NCBI RefSeq assembly: GCF_027257845.1
Contig: NZ_JAPVOT010000022.1
Span: forward strand, 1 to 58,815
Source: Alteromonas sp. BMJM2
GTDB lineage: Bacteria > Pseudomonadota > Gammaproteobacteria > Enterobacterales > Alteromonadaceae
DNA length: 58,815 nt
Direction of reading: 5' to 3'
Positions within the stretch are counted from its first letter, which is position 1; the number at the start of each line of letters is the position of its first letter. A program made the translations under genes and the position numbers. The notes beneath the pieces are model-generated. The model did no database searches, had not been told where the DNA came from, and saw only the letters and a list, made by a program, of their open reading frames with translations. Shown here piece after piece: positions 38,380-46,577 of this stretch.

Positions 38380-39044
38380 TGTCTTATCAACACAAAAGCG
38401 TAGCTGAGCAGCCTATTTCTCTTCCAGTCAATAAAGTCGTGTGTATTGGTAGGAACTATTTAGACCATATTCAAGAAATGAACTCAGTGGTGTCTGAAGA
38501 TCCTTTGCTTTTCATGAAGCCGAAGTCGGCTATGTGTGATATGACAATGCCACTTGCGATACCCGCTGATAAAGGTGCCTGCCACAATGAGCTAGAAGTT
38601 GCGGTGCTGTTAAAAAATAGCCTCAAAAATGCCAGTGAGTCTGACGTTGCCGACGCTATTTGGGGTATCGGTTTAGGGCTAGATTTAACGCTACGGGATG
38701 TGCAGGCATCGCTTAAAAAGCAGGGGCAGCCCTGGGAACGTGCAAAGGCATTTGATAACAGCGCACCGCTTTCCTCTTTTGTCCCATTGTCAGAGTTTGA
38801 TAATCTCGACGACCTGCGTTTTACCCTTAAAATTAACGGCGAGGTGAGACAGCAAGGCCATACTGCGTTGATGCTGCATAAGATTATTCCTCTTATTGCG
38901 CACATGTCCACCGTATTTTCTCTCGACGCCGGCGATGTTATCCTCACAGGTACGCCAAAGGGCGTTGGCCCGCTTACTAATGGCGATACAGTCGAAGTAT
39001 CGCTAGACGCTTTCTTTTCGCTTCAAACTAAGGTTATTGTGTAA
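38379..39044 (+). CDS. ycgM: Fumarylacetoacetate hydrolase family protein (YcgM)
   Basis: 221 residues, FAH fold. VCIGRNYLDHIQEM, the metal-binding Glu in NELEVAVLL, LGLDLTLRDVQ, and the C-terminal GDVILTGTPKGVGPL are present. YcgM-type proteins are acylpyruvase-like or oxaloacetate-tautomerase-like hydrolases; the substrate is not assignable here. Adjacent to ycgN as in E. coli. Confidence 0.93.
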   Translation: MSYQHKSVAEQPISLPVNKVVCIGRNYLDHIQEMNSVVSEDPLLFMKPKSAMCDMTMPLAIPADKGACHNELEVAVLLKNSLKNASESDVADAIWGIGLGLDLTLRDVQASLKKQGQPWERAKAFDNSAPLSSFVPLSEFDNLDDLRFTLKINGEVRQQGHTALMLHKIIPLIAHMSTVFSLDAGDVILTGTPKGVGPLTNGDTVEVSLDAFFSLQTKVIV

Positions 39045-39547
39045 TGCCCGCATCGTCAGCGCCATTTTGGGAAACCAAGTCATTAGAAGAAATGAACCAA
39101 ACCGAGTGGGAATCACTGTGCGATGGTTGTGGTAAGTGCTGTTTACACAAGTTTATCGATGATGAAAGTGTAGAAGAACACAGCCCCACCGATTTTATTA
39201 ATGCAAACGAACAGATACATTACACCAACATTGTATGCTCTTATCTAAACACAAAAAAATGTGAATGCACTGAGTATCAAAACAGAACGGTGCTAGTGCC
39301 CGATTGCGTCAAACTGACGAAAGAAAACCTGAAAGACATCTTTTTTATGCCAACAAGCTGTACCTACAGAAGGTTACATGAGGGCAGGGGGATGCCGTCG
39401 TGGCACCCATTGCTTAACAAAGGTAAAAAGCATGTCATGCATGCTAAAGGGATGTCTGTTCGCAATAAAACCATATTCGAAACTGATGTAGATTTAAATG
39501 AATTTGAAAACTACATTGCCATTTGGCCGTTGGAAGACTTAGATTAG
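39044..39547 (+). CDS. ycgN: YcgN family cysteine-cluster protein
   Basis: 167 residues, UPF0260. The N-terminal WESLCDGCGKCCLHKF cysteine cluster plus NTKKCECTEYQNR and CTYRRLHEG suggest a bound metal or Fe-S site. Function unknown. Overlaps ycgM by one base; same order as E. coli ycgLMN. Confidence 0.93.
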   Translation: MPASSAPFWETKSLEEMNQTEWESLCDGCGKCCLHKFIDDESVEEHSPTDFINANEQIHYTNIVCSYLNTKKCECTEYQNRTVLVPDCVKLTKENLKDIFFMPTSCTYRRLHEGRGMPSWHPLLNKGKKHVMHAKGMSVRNKTIFETDVDLNEFENYIAIWPLEDLD

Positions 39548-39568
39548 ATCCCAAGTGAATAGGTTACC

Positions 39569-40117
39569 CTATTCATTAACAAGCGCATAAAGTAGGGCGT
39601 CTCTGCCAAAAACGCGTTTACGGCAAAGCCCTTCTTTCATAGCCCCTATGCGTTCTGCTACTCGCAAACTGGCTTTATTGTTTGGCTCTACAAAGCATTC
39701 CAATCTATTTAAGTTCATTTGGGAAAAGGCGAGCTTTTTCAGTGCTTCACAGATTGCTGTAGCAAGGCCTCTGCCACAGGCGTCTGGTCGCAACCAATAA
39801 CCAAGGTTTGCACTAAGATGAGTATGATGTATGTGGTTAATAATACCCATGCCTAAGCATCGCTCTTCATGCACAAGTAAATAGGTTAAGCCATAGCCAC
39901 TCTCTCTCGCCTTTTCCATGCTCTCTATACACTGTTTAGATAAAGCCGGAGTGACGGGGCAGGTCGATGCCCCAAACCACGGCTTTACATGATGAATAGA
40001 CTGTTGCCCGGCTTCACACAGCATGTCGCAATGCTTGCGAGCAATACGCTGTATGGAGACGGGGCCTTGCTCAGTATGAATCGGCGGAAGGCGAGATGGG
40101 AGTATAGATAAATCCAT
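39569..40117 (-). CDS. GNAT N-acetyltransferase, RimJ/RimL type
   Basis: 182 residues, acetyl-CoA-dependent. The GNAT core runs LGYWLRPDACGRGLATAICE (motif A, CoA pyrophosphate binding) and then LNRLECFVEPNNKASLRVAE with RIGAMKEG. This is the RimJ/RimL pattern, probably acetylating a protein N-terminus or small amine. ATG 40117 overlaps the dsbB stop (TGATG). A TTG one codon earlier is less likely. Confidence 0.9.
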   Translation of the reverse strand: MDLSILPSRLPPIHTEQGPVSIQRIARKHCDMLCEAGQQSIHHVKPWFGASTCPVTPALSKQCIESMEKARESGYGLTYLLVHEERCLGMGIINHIHHTHLSANLGYWLRPDACGRGLATAICEALKKLAFSQMNLNRLECFVEPNNKASLRVAERIGAMKEGLCRKRVFGRDALLYALVNE

Positions 40118-40644
40118 CAAAAGGGCTTTTTATCCAATAGTCTGCATGCAAATACGACGACAAACGCAATGGCATAGGTAGCGAAGATGATTTGCATCCA
40201 TTCTGCCATACCCATAGACAGAAATTGCCACGTGTTTTCTAGGCAGTCACCCTCAGCAGCGAACACTGCAGGGATCCACTCATGAAGCTGTAGCCAAGAT
40301 GGAAAGTTAGGCACAATCTCACAGCTTGCAAAAAATGGATTAGACGCGTTAAGAAGTTCTACATGCTCAGTAGCCAGTAAATAGCCCCATCCCGCAGATA
40401 CTGCCCAGCCAGCAAAACCGAGCATTCGGGTAAACCCATTATTACTAATGACTACTATTAACGCTGAAAACACGATGCCATACATCGCCGTTCGCTGGTA
40501 AATACACATGATGCAGGGCTTCAATCCCATGGCGTACTGAAAATAAAGTGCTGCAATCTCAAGTGCCAGTGACGAGGCAAAAAGCACAAGCCATGATGAC
40601 TTGTGCTCTGCCCACTGACTAATTCCGTGGATAACGCTTCGCAT
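40117..40644 (-). CDS. dsbB: Disulfide bond formation protein B
   Basis: 175 residues, four membrane helices. Reoxidises DsbA and passes electrons to quinone. Redox pairs C44/C47 (KPCIMCIYQR) and C108/C134 match the E. coli pairs in position. Lies three bases after nhaB; fadR-nhaB-dsbB is the enterobacterial order. Confidence 0.96.
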   Translation of the reverse strand: MRSVIHGISQWAEHKSSWLVLFASSLALEIAALYFQYAMGLKPCIMCIYQRTAMYGIVFSALIVVISNNGFTRMLGFAGWAVSAGWGYLLATEHVELLNASNPFFASCEIVPNFPSWLQLHEWIPAVFAAEGDCLENTWQFLSMGMAEWMQIIFATYAIAFVVVFACRLLDKKPF

Positions 40645-40647
40645 TAC

Positions 40648-42231
40648 TTAGTGTCCCACCGCTTCAGTGCCAACTGCGGTGGCTGAATGGTGCTCAATCA
40701 AGTGCATGTCATAAAGCCATGCGGTGGCGTCGGCTAAACCAATATAGGTTGCTAACAAACCAACAATGGTCAGTACGACGGTATACGGCAGTGCCATCAT
40801 CACCATCTTGCCGTACGACAAGCGCAGTAAAGGCGCTATGGCTGAGGTCAGTAAGAACAAGAATGCAGCTTGGCCGTTAGGTGTCGCCACACTCGGTAAA
40901 TTCGTACCCGTGTTAATGGCTACTGCAAGCATGTCGTACTGATCTCGTGTAATCTGCCCAGCTTCTAAGGCTGCGGTCACTTCGGTAATGTATACCGAGC
41001 CTACAAACACATTGTCGCTGACCATAGAAAGCACACCATTTGCCAAGTAGAACATGACCATTTGAGTTTCACCTTCAAAGGACAGCACCCAATGAATAAC
41101 TGGCTGGAAAAGCCCTTGGTCGATAATAACGGCAACAACACCAAAGAAAACAGCGAGCAGTGCAGTGAATGGCAGCGCCTCTTCAAAGGCTTTGCCTAAG
41201 GCATGTTCTTCAATAACGCCGCTCATAGAGGTGGCTAGCACAATAACAGAAAGACCAATCAGCCCAACGGACGCCATATGCGTTGCTAGACCAACAATTA
41301 ACCAGACACCGATTAGCGCTTGAACCAGCAACTTCGCTTTTTCTCGCTTACTGCGTCCTTCATCCATGTGCATATTGTAATCGACAAGAATTTGTCTTAC
41401 CGCAGAAGGGAGTTCAGCGCCGTACGAAAATAGCTTCGTCTTTTCCACAATAATGGTGGTTAGTAAACCAAACACAAAAACCGGTAACGACACGGGTGCC
41501 ATACGAATAAAGAACTCGACAAAATTCCATCCGGCTTTGTCGGCAATAATCAGGTTTTGAGGTTCGCCTACCATGGTCATTACGCCGCCAAGCGCCGTGC
41601 CGACCGCAGAGTGCATCATGAGGTTGCGCAAAAACGCACGAAAGTCTTCTAAATCGTTACTACCAATATCGTGTACACCATCGTCACTGGTATGGTCATG
41701 GTCAGAGTGAAACTCTTTGCCCGAAGCGACTTTGTGGTAAATAGAGTAAAAACCTAAGCCAACACTGATGATTACTGCAACTACAGTAAGAGCGTCGAGG
41801 AATGCTGATAAAAACGCAGACGCAAAAATAAATGAAAGGGAAAGAATGAGCTTGTTTTGAACCTTAATAACCAGTTTGGTAAATAGGTACATAAGCAGGT
41901 CTTTCATAAAGTATATGCCAGCGACCATAAAGACCAGCAATAGCAACACTTCTAAATTAACCTCTATTTCATGCATCATATGCCCAGGGGTGGTCATTCC
42001 GATAAACATGGCTTCTATAAGCAGTAATCCGCCAGGCTGAAGGGGATAGCATTTAAGTGCCATGGCAAGGGTGAAAATAAACTGAATGACCAGTGACCAG
42101 CCAGCTATATATGGGTCCACCATAAATATAAACGGGTTGGCAATGAGAAAGGCAATAATCGTTTTTTTGTACCAATCGGGCGCATGTCCCAGGAAGTTCT
42201 TATAGATCGCCGAGATCATTGAGGTTTGCAT
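40648..42231 (-). CDS. nhaB: Na+/H+ antiporter NhaB
   Basis: 527 residues, about twelve membrane helices. Exports Na+ for protons. Visible: the NhaB N-terminus [56 protein letters not shown] and [20 protein letters not shown]. An AGGA precedes ATG. Divergent from fadR across a 438-base control region, and followed by dsbB. Confidence 0.97.
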   Translation of the reverse strand: MQTSMISAIYKNFLGHAPDWYKKTIIAFLIANPFIFMVDPYIAGWSLVIQFIFTLAMALKCYPLQPGGLLLIEAMFIGMTTPGHMMHEIEVNLEVLLLLVFMVAGIYFMKDLLMYLFTKLVIKVQNKLILSLSFIFASAFLSAFLDALTVVAVIISVGLGFYSIYHKVASGKEFHSDHDHTSDDGVHDIGSNDLEDFRAFLRNLMMHSAVGTALGGVMTMVGEPQNLIIADKAGWNFVEFFIRMAPVSLPVFVFGLLTTIIVEKTKLFSYGAELPSAVRQILVDYNMHMDEGRSKREKAKLLVQALIGVWLIVGLATHMASVGLIGLSVIVLATSMSGVIEEHALGKAFEEALPFTALLAVFFGVVAVIIDQGLFQPVIHWVLSFEGETQMVMFYLANGVLSMVSDNVFVGSVYITEVTAALEAGQITRDQYDMLAVAINTGTNLPSVATPNGQAAFLFLLTSAIAPLLRLSYGKMVMMALPYTVVLTIVGLLATYIGLADATAWLYDMHLIEHHSATAVGTEAVGH

Positions 42232-42574
42232 GAGTTCCTGTTCCTTTTACAACAAAGCACGCATTTGTGCGCATCTTTACACTGTATAATTGCGATTTAT
42301 CGCGTTACAAATCTGTCGATGAGCAGTCGCACTCATCGTAAAAACAGTTTTACCGCAGTTATTATAGTCGGGATTTAAGCGTACATGATATTAACGTGTT
42401 GAGAAAGCAATTCACGGGCATCTGGTGACGAAAGATACTGAAAAACTGCGATTTTTTTTTGATAATTACCAATCTTTTAAAAATGCAAAGAAATGTGAGC
42501 ATTTTGTGAACAAAAAATATATTCACAAGACAGCTTTGAGAGCAAAATTAAAAAGGAATCGCGTCTAGCTAGCA

Positions 42575-42603
42575 TTGTTGAGGTATATTTCATTGTGTAA
42601 ATA
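42575..42603 (+). promoter_or_regulatory. fadR promoter candidate
   Basis: TTGTTG (42575-42580) and TAAATA (42598-42603) with 17-base spacing. The FadR-like site begins eight bases downstream of the -10. Confidence 0.4.
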
Positions 42604-42610
42604 TGCAACC

Positions 42611-42627
42611 ATCTGGTACAATCAGTT
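42611..42627 (+). promoter_or_regulatory. Candidate FadR operator (autoregulation)
   Basis: ATCTGGTACAATCAGTT resembles the E. coli fadB operator ATCTGGTACGACCAGAT, with matches concentrated in the first nine bases and in CAG. It lies 43 bases before the fadR start and overlaps the likely transcription start, consistent with autorepression. Confidence 0.55.
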
Positions 42628-42669
42628 GTTAAATTTTATGATCTTATGTAACCGTGCAGGCGATTAGTT

Positions 42670-43380
42670 ATGATATATAAGGCGCAGAGTCCCGCTGGAT
42701 TCGCCGAAGAATACATTGTGGAATCAATTTGGAGCGGCCGCTTTCCGCCAGGTACTATTTTACCGGCAGAAAGAGAGTTATCTGAGCTAATTGGTGTTAC
42801 CCGAACTACGCTACGAGAAGTGCTTCAACGACTCGCTAGAGATGGATGGTTAACTATTCAGCATGGCAAACCAACCAAAGTGAATAACTTTTGGGAAACG
42901 TGCGGTTTAAACATTCTAGAAACCCTTGCTCGACTCGATCAAGAAGGCATTCCTGAGCTAGTTGATAATCTGCTCGCAGCACGCACAAACTTAAGTGCAG
43001 TATTTATTAGAGGTGCTATTCGTCACAACGCGCAAGCATCTGCAGATATTATTGCGCGATACAAAGACGTAGAGCAAGAGGGCCTTGCCTTTGCGCAGTT
43101 CGATTATCAGATGACTCACGACTTAGCCCTTGCATCTAATAATAATGTATTCGTGCTAATGATGAACGGGTTTCGCGGTTTGTATTCGCGTATAGGCGGG
43201 TATTTCTTTGCCCACCAAGACGCTCGCGACATCGCCATGAAGTATTATGCAGATTTGCTTGAAGTTGCAGAGAGTGGCGACCACGACCGCGTGCCAAATG
43301 TAGTAAGAAACTACGGCATAGAAAGTGGAAAAATGTGGCAGGAAATACGAAACGATATGCCAAAAGACTTAGTTGACTAG
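42670..43380 (+). CDS. fadR: Fatty-acid metabolism regulator FadR
   Basis: 236-residue GntR-family regulator that senses long-chain acyl-CoA, represses fad genes and activates fabA/fabB. The N-terminal winged helix is [40 protein letters not shown] and [20 protein letters not shown]. The all-helical acyl-CoA domain ends [17 protein letters not shown]. Divergent from nhaB, as in E. coli. Confidence 0.96.
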   Translation: MIYKAQSPAGFAEEYIVESIWSGRFPPGTILPAERELSELIGVTRTTLREVLQRLARDGWLTIQHGKPTKVNNFWETCGLNILETLARLDQEGIPELVDNLLAARTNLSAVFIRGAIRHNAQASADIIARYKDVEQEGLAFAQFDYQMTHDLALASNNNVFVLMMNGFRGLYSRIGGYFFAHQDARDIAMKYYADLLEVAESGDHDRVPNVVRNYGIESGKMWQEIRNDMPKDLVD

Positions 43381-43413
43381 CTAGCTATTCTTATTGGGTT
43401 TTACGTGTTCGAT

Positions 43414-43492
43414 AAAACGCCTTTCGGTAAAATTACTCTGTGCAGGGAAACCTTGCCCAATAAGAGTATTTTCACCGAAGGGCGTTTTTTTT
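43414..43492 (+). terminator. Long-stem terminator after fadR
   Basis: AAAACGCC-TTCGGT-AAAAT-TACTCT (43414-43439) pairs with AGAGTA-TTTTC-ACCGAAGGGCGTTTT (43463-43488) with small mismatches, giving a stem of about 25 bases, an inner hairpin in the loop, and a terminal T-run. It is much longer than the other terminators here. Confidence 0.8.
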
Positions 43493-43592
43493 ACGTTAAT
43501 TTTGTTTTTAGTATGCGGTTTCTAATTGTAAAGCGTAGAGTTTAGTCATGGTGTTTAGTCACACCCCAATTAAGCACTCATAGGAGCTCAAA

Positions 43593-43952
43593 ATGACTAC
43601 TAAAGATACTATCAAAGGCAAAATTAATGACGCTGAAGAAATGGCGCGTAAAATTTGGTTAGCAGGTCTTGGCGCTTATGGAAAAAGCGTTGATGAAGCG
43701 CAAGGCCGTTACGACAAGCTAAGTGAAGAAGCGAACAAAATGTTTGATGAGCTTGTGTCAAAAGGCGAAACCTTAGAAGACGATGCACGCAGTAAATTTA
43801 AATCAACAACCAATGAAGTTGAACACCGCGTTGCTGATGTTCGTAAAAAGCTGGGGTTAGATGCAGAGCCAGCAGATCAACGTATCGACGAGCTATCTGC
43901 AAAAATTGATGCGTTAACTGAAGCGGTTGCTAAGTTAGCTGCAAATAAATAA
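43593..43952 (+). CDS. Phasin-family granule-associated protein (PhaI-like)
   Basis: 119 residues, helical, with ARKIWLAGLGAYGKSVDEAQ, the signature of the PF05597 phasin family, and a C-terminal coiled-coil (RIDELSAKIDALTEAVAKLA). Phasins coat polyhydroxyalkanoate or other lipid granules. No PHA synthase is in this window, while a WS/DGAT acyltransferase is, so the cargo may be neutral lipid. AGGAG precedes ATG. Confidence 0.8.
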   Translation: MTTKDTIKGKINDAEEMARKIWLAGLGAYGKSVDEAQGRYDKLSEEANKMFDELVSKGETLEDDARSKFKSTTNEVEHRVADVRKKLGLDAEPADQRIDELSAKIDALTEAVAKLAANK

Positions 43953-43961
43953 CACCCGTTG

Positions 43962-43987
43962 TGCTGCAGTAACCTGTTAGTGCAGCA
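43962..43987 (+). other. Hairpin between phasin genes
   Basis: TGCTGCA (43962-43968) and TGCAGCA (43981-43987) could pair across twelve bases. No T-run follows. It may affect relative expression of the two genes. Confidence 0.3.
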
Positions 43988-44077
43988 ACCATAAGGTTAA
44001 AGATAGGTGGTGTAGTGGGAAAAGCCTAATGGCAAATAAAAGCTACGCCATCTTTATCTCCTTCAAAAGGAGGCGTC

Positions 44078-44926
44078 ATGAGTAACAATTCTACACAGTC
44101 AAAACAGACCGTTGTGGTTAGCGCCGAAGTAAAAGCGCCGACTACATCGCAAGGCTCCATCACGACATCATTAAAGTCTTCGCCTATTTTTGGTTGGTTT
44201 TATGCTGGGGCAGAAATGCTTACTGCCGAGTTGGACCAAGTAGCAGGCTTAGTGAGCAAGCAAATTGATAAGACCAGCGAAACATTGCAAGAGATGCAGT
44301 CGAAGGGCATTGAAGTTGAGGCTGATTTAAGACGCTCGTTGAGCCCTTTTGTATTTCTTGATGCGGCTCAGAATTTAGTGAAATCTTCATCAGTGTATTC
44401 GGTGCTTTCTGGCGGACAAAAGCAGCAGCGCAAAGCGCAGCAAATAGATGAGCTTTCCGCCAAGGTAGATGCGTTAGTAGAGCAAGTGGCACTCCTTGCG
44501 GCTAAGGAGGCAGCTAAAGAAGCGGTAAAGCAGGCTGAGAAAAAAGCGACGCCTAAAAGAGCGCCTGCTAAAACAGCACCTAAAGCAGCTTCCAAAGCAG
44601 CTGCCAAAGCCTCAACAACAAAAACTGCAGGCCCTGCGGCTTCAAAAGCAAGCCAAGGCAAAACTACTGCGTCGGCTACCGTAAAAGCGACTGCAACTAA
44701 ACCATCAGCCAAAACGACTGCATCGAAAACGACTGCGCCTAAAACATCGGCTAAGGCGACTGCGCCTAAAACATCGGCTAAGGCGACTGCGTCTAAAACA
44801 TCAGCTAAGGCAACTGCGTCTAAACCTGTAGCAAAGACGAAAGAGTCAGAAGCAGAGGTTGCGACTCCTGATAAAGCCGCGAGCGCAACCATATCGGTGA
44901 GCACCACCGATAAGAAAAACGACTGA
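44078..44926 (+). CDS. Phasin-like protein with histone-like tail (PhaF-like)
   Basis: 282 residues. The N-terminal half (about 30-150) has a phasin-like helical region ending in the same QIDELSAKVDALVEQVA coiled-coil as the gene before. The C-terminal 130 residues are Lys/Ala/Thr/Ser-rich (AKTAPKAASKAAAKAS and similar), like the DNA-binding tail of Pseudomonas PhaF, which ties granules to the nucleoid. It contains three 27-bp coding repeats. A strong AAAGGAGG precedes ATG. Confidence 0.72.
   Translation: MSNNSTQSKQTVVVSAEVKAPTTSQGSITTSLKSSPIFGWFYAGAEMLTAELDQVAGLVSKQIDKTSETLQEMQSKGIEVEADLRRSLSPFVFLDAAQNLVKSSSVYSVLSGGQKQQRKAQQIDELSAKVDALVEQVALLAAKEAAKEAVKQAEKKATPKRAPAKTAPKAASKAAAKASTTKTAGPAASKASQGKTTASATVKATATKPSAKTTASKTTAPKTSAKATAPKTSAKATASKTSAKATASKPVAKTKESEAEVATPDKAASATISVSTTDKKND
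44735..44815 (+). repeat. Three 27-bp coding tandem repeats
   Basis: Three in-frame units encode A(P/S)KTSAKAT in the basic tail of the PhaF-like protein. The first two are identical; the third has a few changes. Confidence 0.85.
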
Positions 44927-44991
44927 GCGAGTTTTTAGCGTAGCCATAGCAAGCCAATTATTACTCACTTTAGCGAGCGGTTGAATCAAAC

Positions 44992-45023
44992 AAAAAAGCA
45001 AACCTTTCGGTTTGCTTTTTTTT
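44992..45023. terminator. Bidirectional terminator
   Basis: AAAAAAGCAAACC and GGTTTGCTTTTTTTT flank a four-base TTTC loop, between convergent genes. Confidence 0.9.
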
Positions 45024-45084
45024 GCCTATATTTTTATCTAGGGCATGAGACCATTAATCGCAACATTACTCATAAGATATAATC

Positions 45085-46518
45085 TTACGTATTTTTTGCC
45101 CAAATGTTTTGGTGCTTTTTAAAGCCAAAAAAGTCGTGAGGCTCCCAGAAACTTGGCACTAAATCATCTAATGATTCTTGTGAGAAGTTACTCGATAACT
45201 GGCTCATTATTTCACTGAGTCTTGCTTCGCCTAACCGCATTAGTTTTTTTCTATTGGCAGGAAAGTATAGGTTTCTACTCTTTTCTATCACTTCTTGAGC
45301 GCCGCTGGTCACAAAGTTTTGATTTCGCGTCACTACTTTACAAATTGGCTCGGCGGGTTTAGCTGGATTGAGCCCCGTTACGATGGCGTATTCAAACTGG
45401 TTTTTTTCCTCGCCTCTTTCATTTCTCGGAATAAAGGCAACACCAAAACCTTGTGGGAAATACCCGACTAGATTCATAAAATCTTGCGCCAAATGTTTGT
45501 TCAAACTCCCTTTTTTCGCCAGTTGCTCTATAAGCAAGTAGCCTTTCGGCAAATCTAGGCGGGTATAATCTGCCTTGGTAGATAGCACAATAGACACATA
45601 AATCTGTGGTATTTTTACTAGCTCTCCTAGCCCAGTTTTTGATAAGAAGGCGTCTTTTACCAGTTGCTGAAGAAATTCAGATGCCTCAGTGTGGGCTTTA
45701 ATAAAGCGGTCTCTTTCTTCTCTAATATTTCCAGTGTATTTTGGAATGCCCAAACCGTCAGATAAATACTTCATAGAAAAGTGATAGTTAATTTTTAACA
45801 AGTTTTTGCGCTGCTCTGCATCAAGCAATCTAAACTCGTCTAAATGGCCATCTTTACCTTTCAAAATGGTCAGTGCCGCAGGGCTTTGCAAACCAATATC
45901 TTGAAGTAGAGCTGCGGCGATTAGCGGCACACCCAGCTCCGTTTTCCACTTGTCTTTCCAATATTGATCGTTTCGAAAGCGCGAAACCGCTTCACGGTAT
46001 TTCGACAAATAAGAATGGGCTATCGTATCGTGGTCTAACAAGCGATCAGCCAGCCTTAGTGTAAGAACGGCTTTGTATATGGGCTTATAGCGTTGGTGTA
46101 CTGTTGCGAAGTTACCCTCGGCACCGCGGGTAAGTAGCATTAATGTTCCTAGAAACTTGGCACTTAGCTGCTGAGTCTCGGCCCAGGTTTCTCCCTCGCA
46201 TAACTTAATTACTTTTGCGCAAACCGCTTCCAGTCTCTCTAGGCGAGCGAGTCTTTCTTCTTCAAGCTTTTCATTATTATTTTTAATCTGTCTCGCAAGT
46301 TGACTAGCAAGCACCTCCTTATTTTTATTATCTTTTATTTTGACAAGCTGTTCTTTTAAATCGGTGGTGTGCTGTTCTAATGTTGTGGTTAGCGTGAAGT
46401 AGTGTCGCGCATCCTCAAAAATAGAGCCGAACCCGGTCTCCTTCGGATACACTAAAGAAAGCAATTGTTTGACCTGTTGCGTGTAAATATTGTCGGGGTT
46501 TTGGCTTTGTGAACTCAC
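45085..46518 (-). CDS. Degenerate HD-GYP-like domain protein
   Basis: 477 residues. A coiled-coil (about 50-100) precedes a helical domain (about 145-420) that follows the HD-GYP pattern. PLIAAALLQDIGLQSPAALT (198-217) corresponds to the usual LLHDIG stretch with QD (206-207) in place of HD. LNKHLAQDFMNLVGYFPQGF (339-358) corresponds to the late region near lGiyP(p/q)G. The metal-binding HD and GYP residues are absent, so it is unlikely to hydrolyse cyclic-di-GMP and may be a binding or scaffold protein. No signal peptide or membrane helix. Confidence 0.6.
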   Translation of the reverse strand: MSSQSQNPDNIYTQQVKQLLSLVYPKETGFGSIFEDARHYFTLTTTLEQHTTDLKEQLVKIKDNKNKEVLASQLARQIKNNNEKLEEERLARLERLEAVCAKVIKLCEGETWAETQQLSAKFLGTLMLLTRGAEGNFATVHQRYKPIYKAVLTLRLADRLLDHDTIAHSYLSKYREAVSRFRNDQYWKDKWKTELGVPLIAAALLQDIGLQSPAALTILKGKDGHLDEFRLLDAEQRKNLLKINYHFSMKYLSDGLGIPKYTGNIREERDRFIKAHTEASEFLQQLVKDAFLSKTGLGELVKIPQIYVSIVLSTKADYTRLDLPKGYLLIEQLAKKGSLNKHLAQDFMNLVGYFPQGFGVAFIPRNERGEEKNQFEYAIVTGLNPAKPAEPICKVVTRNQNFVTSGAQEVIEKSRNLYFPANRKKLMRLGEARLSEIMSQLSSNFSQESLDDLVPSFWEPHDFFGFKKHQNIWAKNT

Positions 46519-46577
46519 CGTGATCCTTTAAATTGTTCTCGCATTAGCCAACGACAAGTTGCCACAACATACTCGCG

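Larger units (their letters stand above)
42232..42669. other. nhaB-fadR divergent control region
   Basis: This 438-base, A+T-rich region contains the fadR promoter and a FadR-like site near its right end, and presumably the nhaB promoter at the left, where I see no convincing boxes. A run of ten T lies near 42454. Confidence 0.5.

Noticed and set aside
44368..44907. 179-codon minus-strand frame (ALADVLGAVALADV-type)
   Set aside because: Antisense reading of the Lys/Ala/Thr repeats in the PhaF-like gene.
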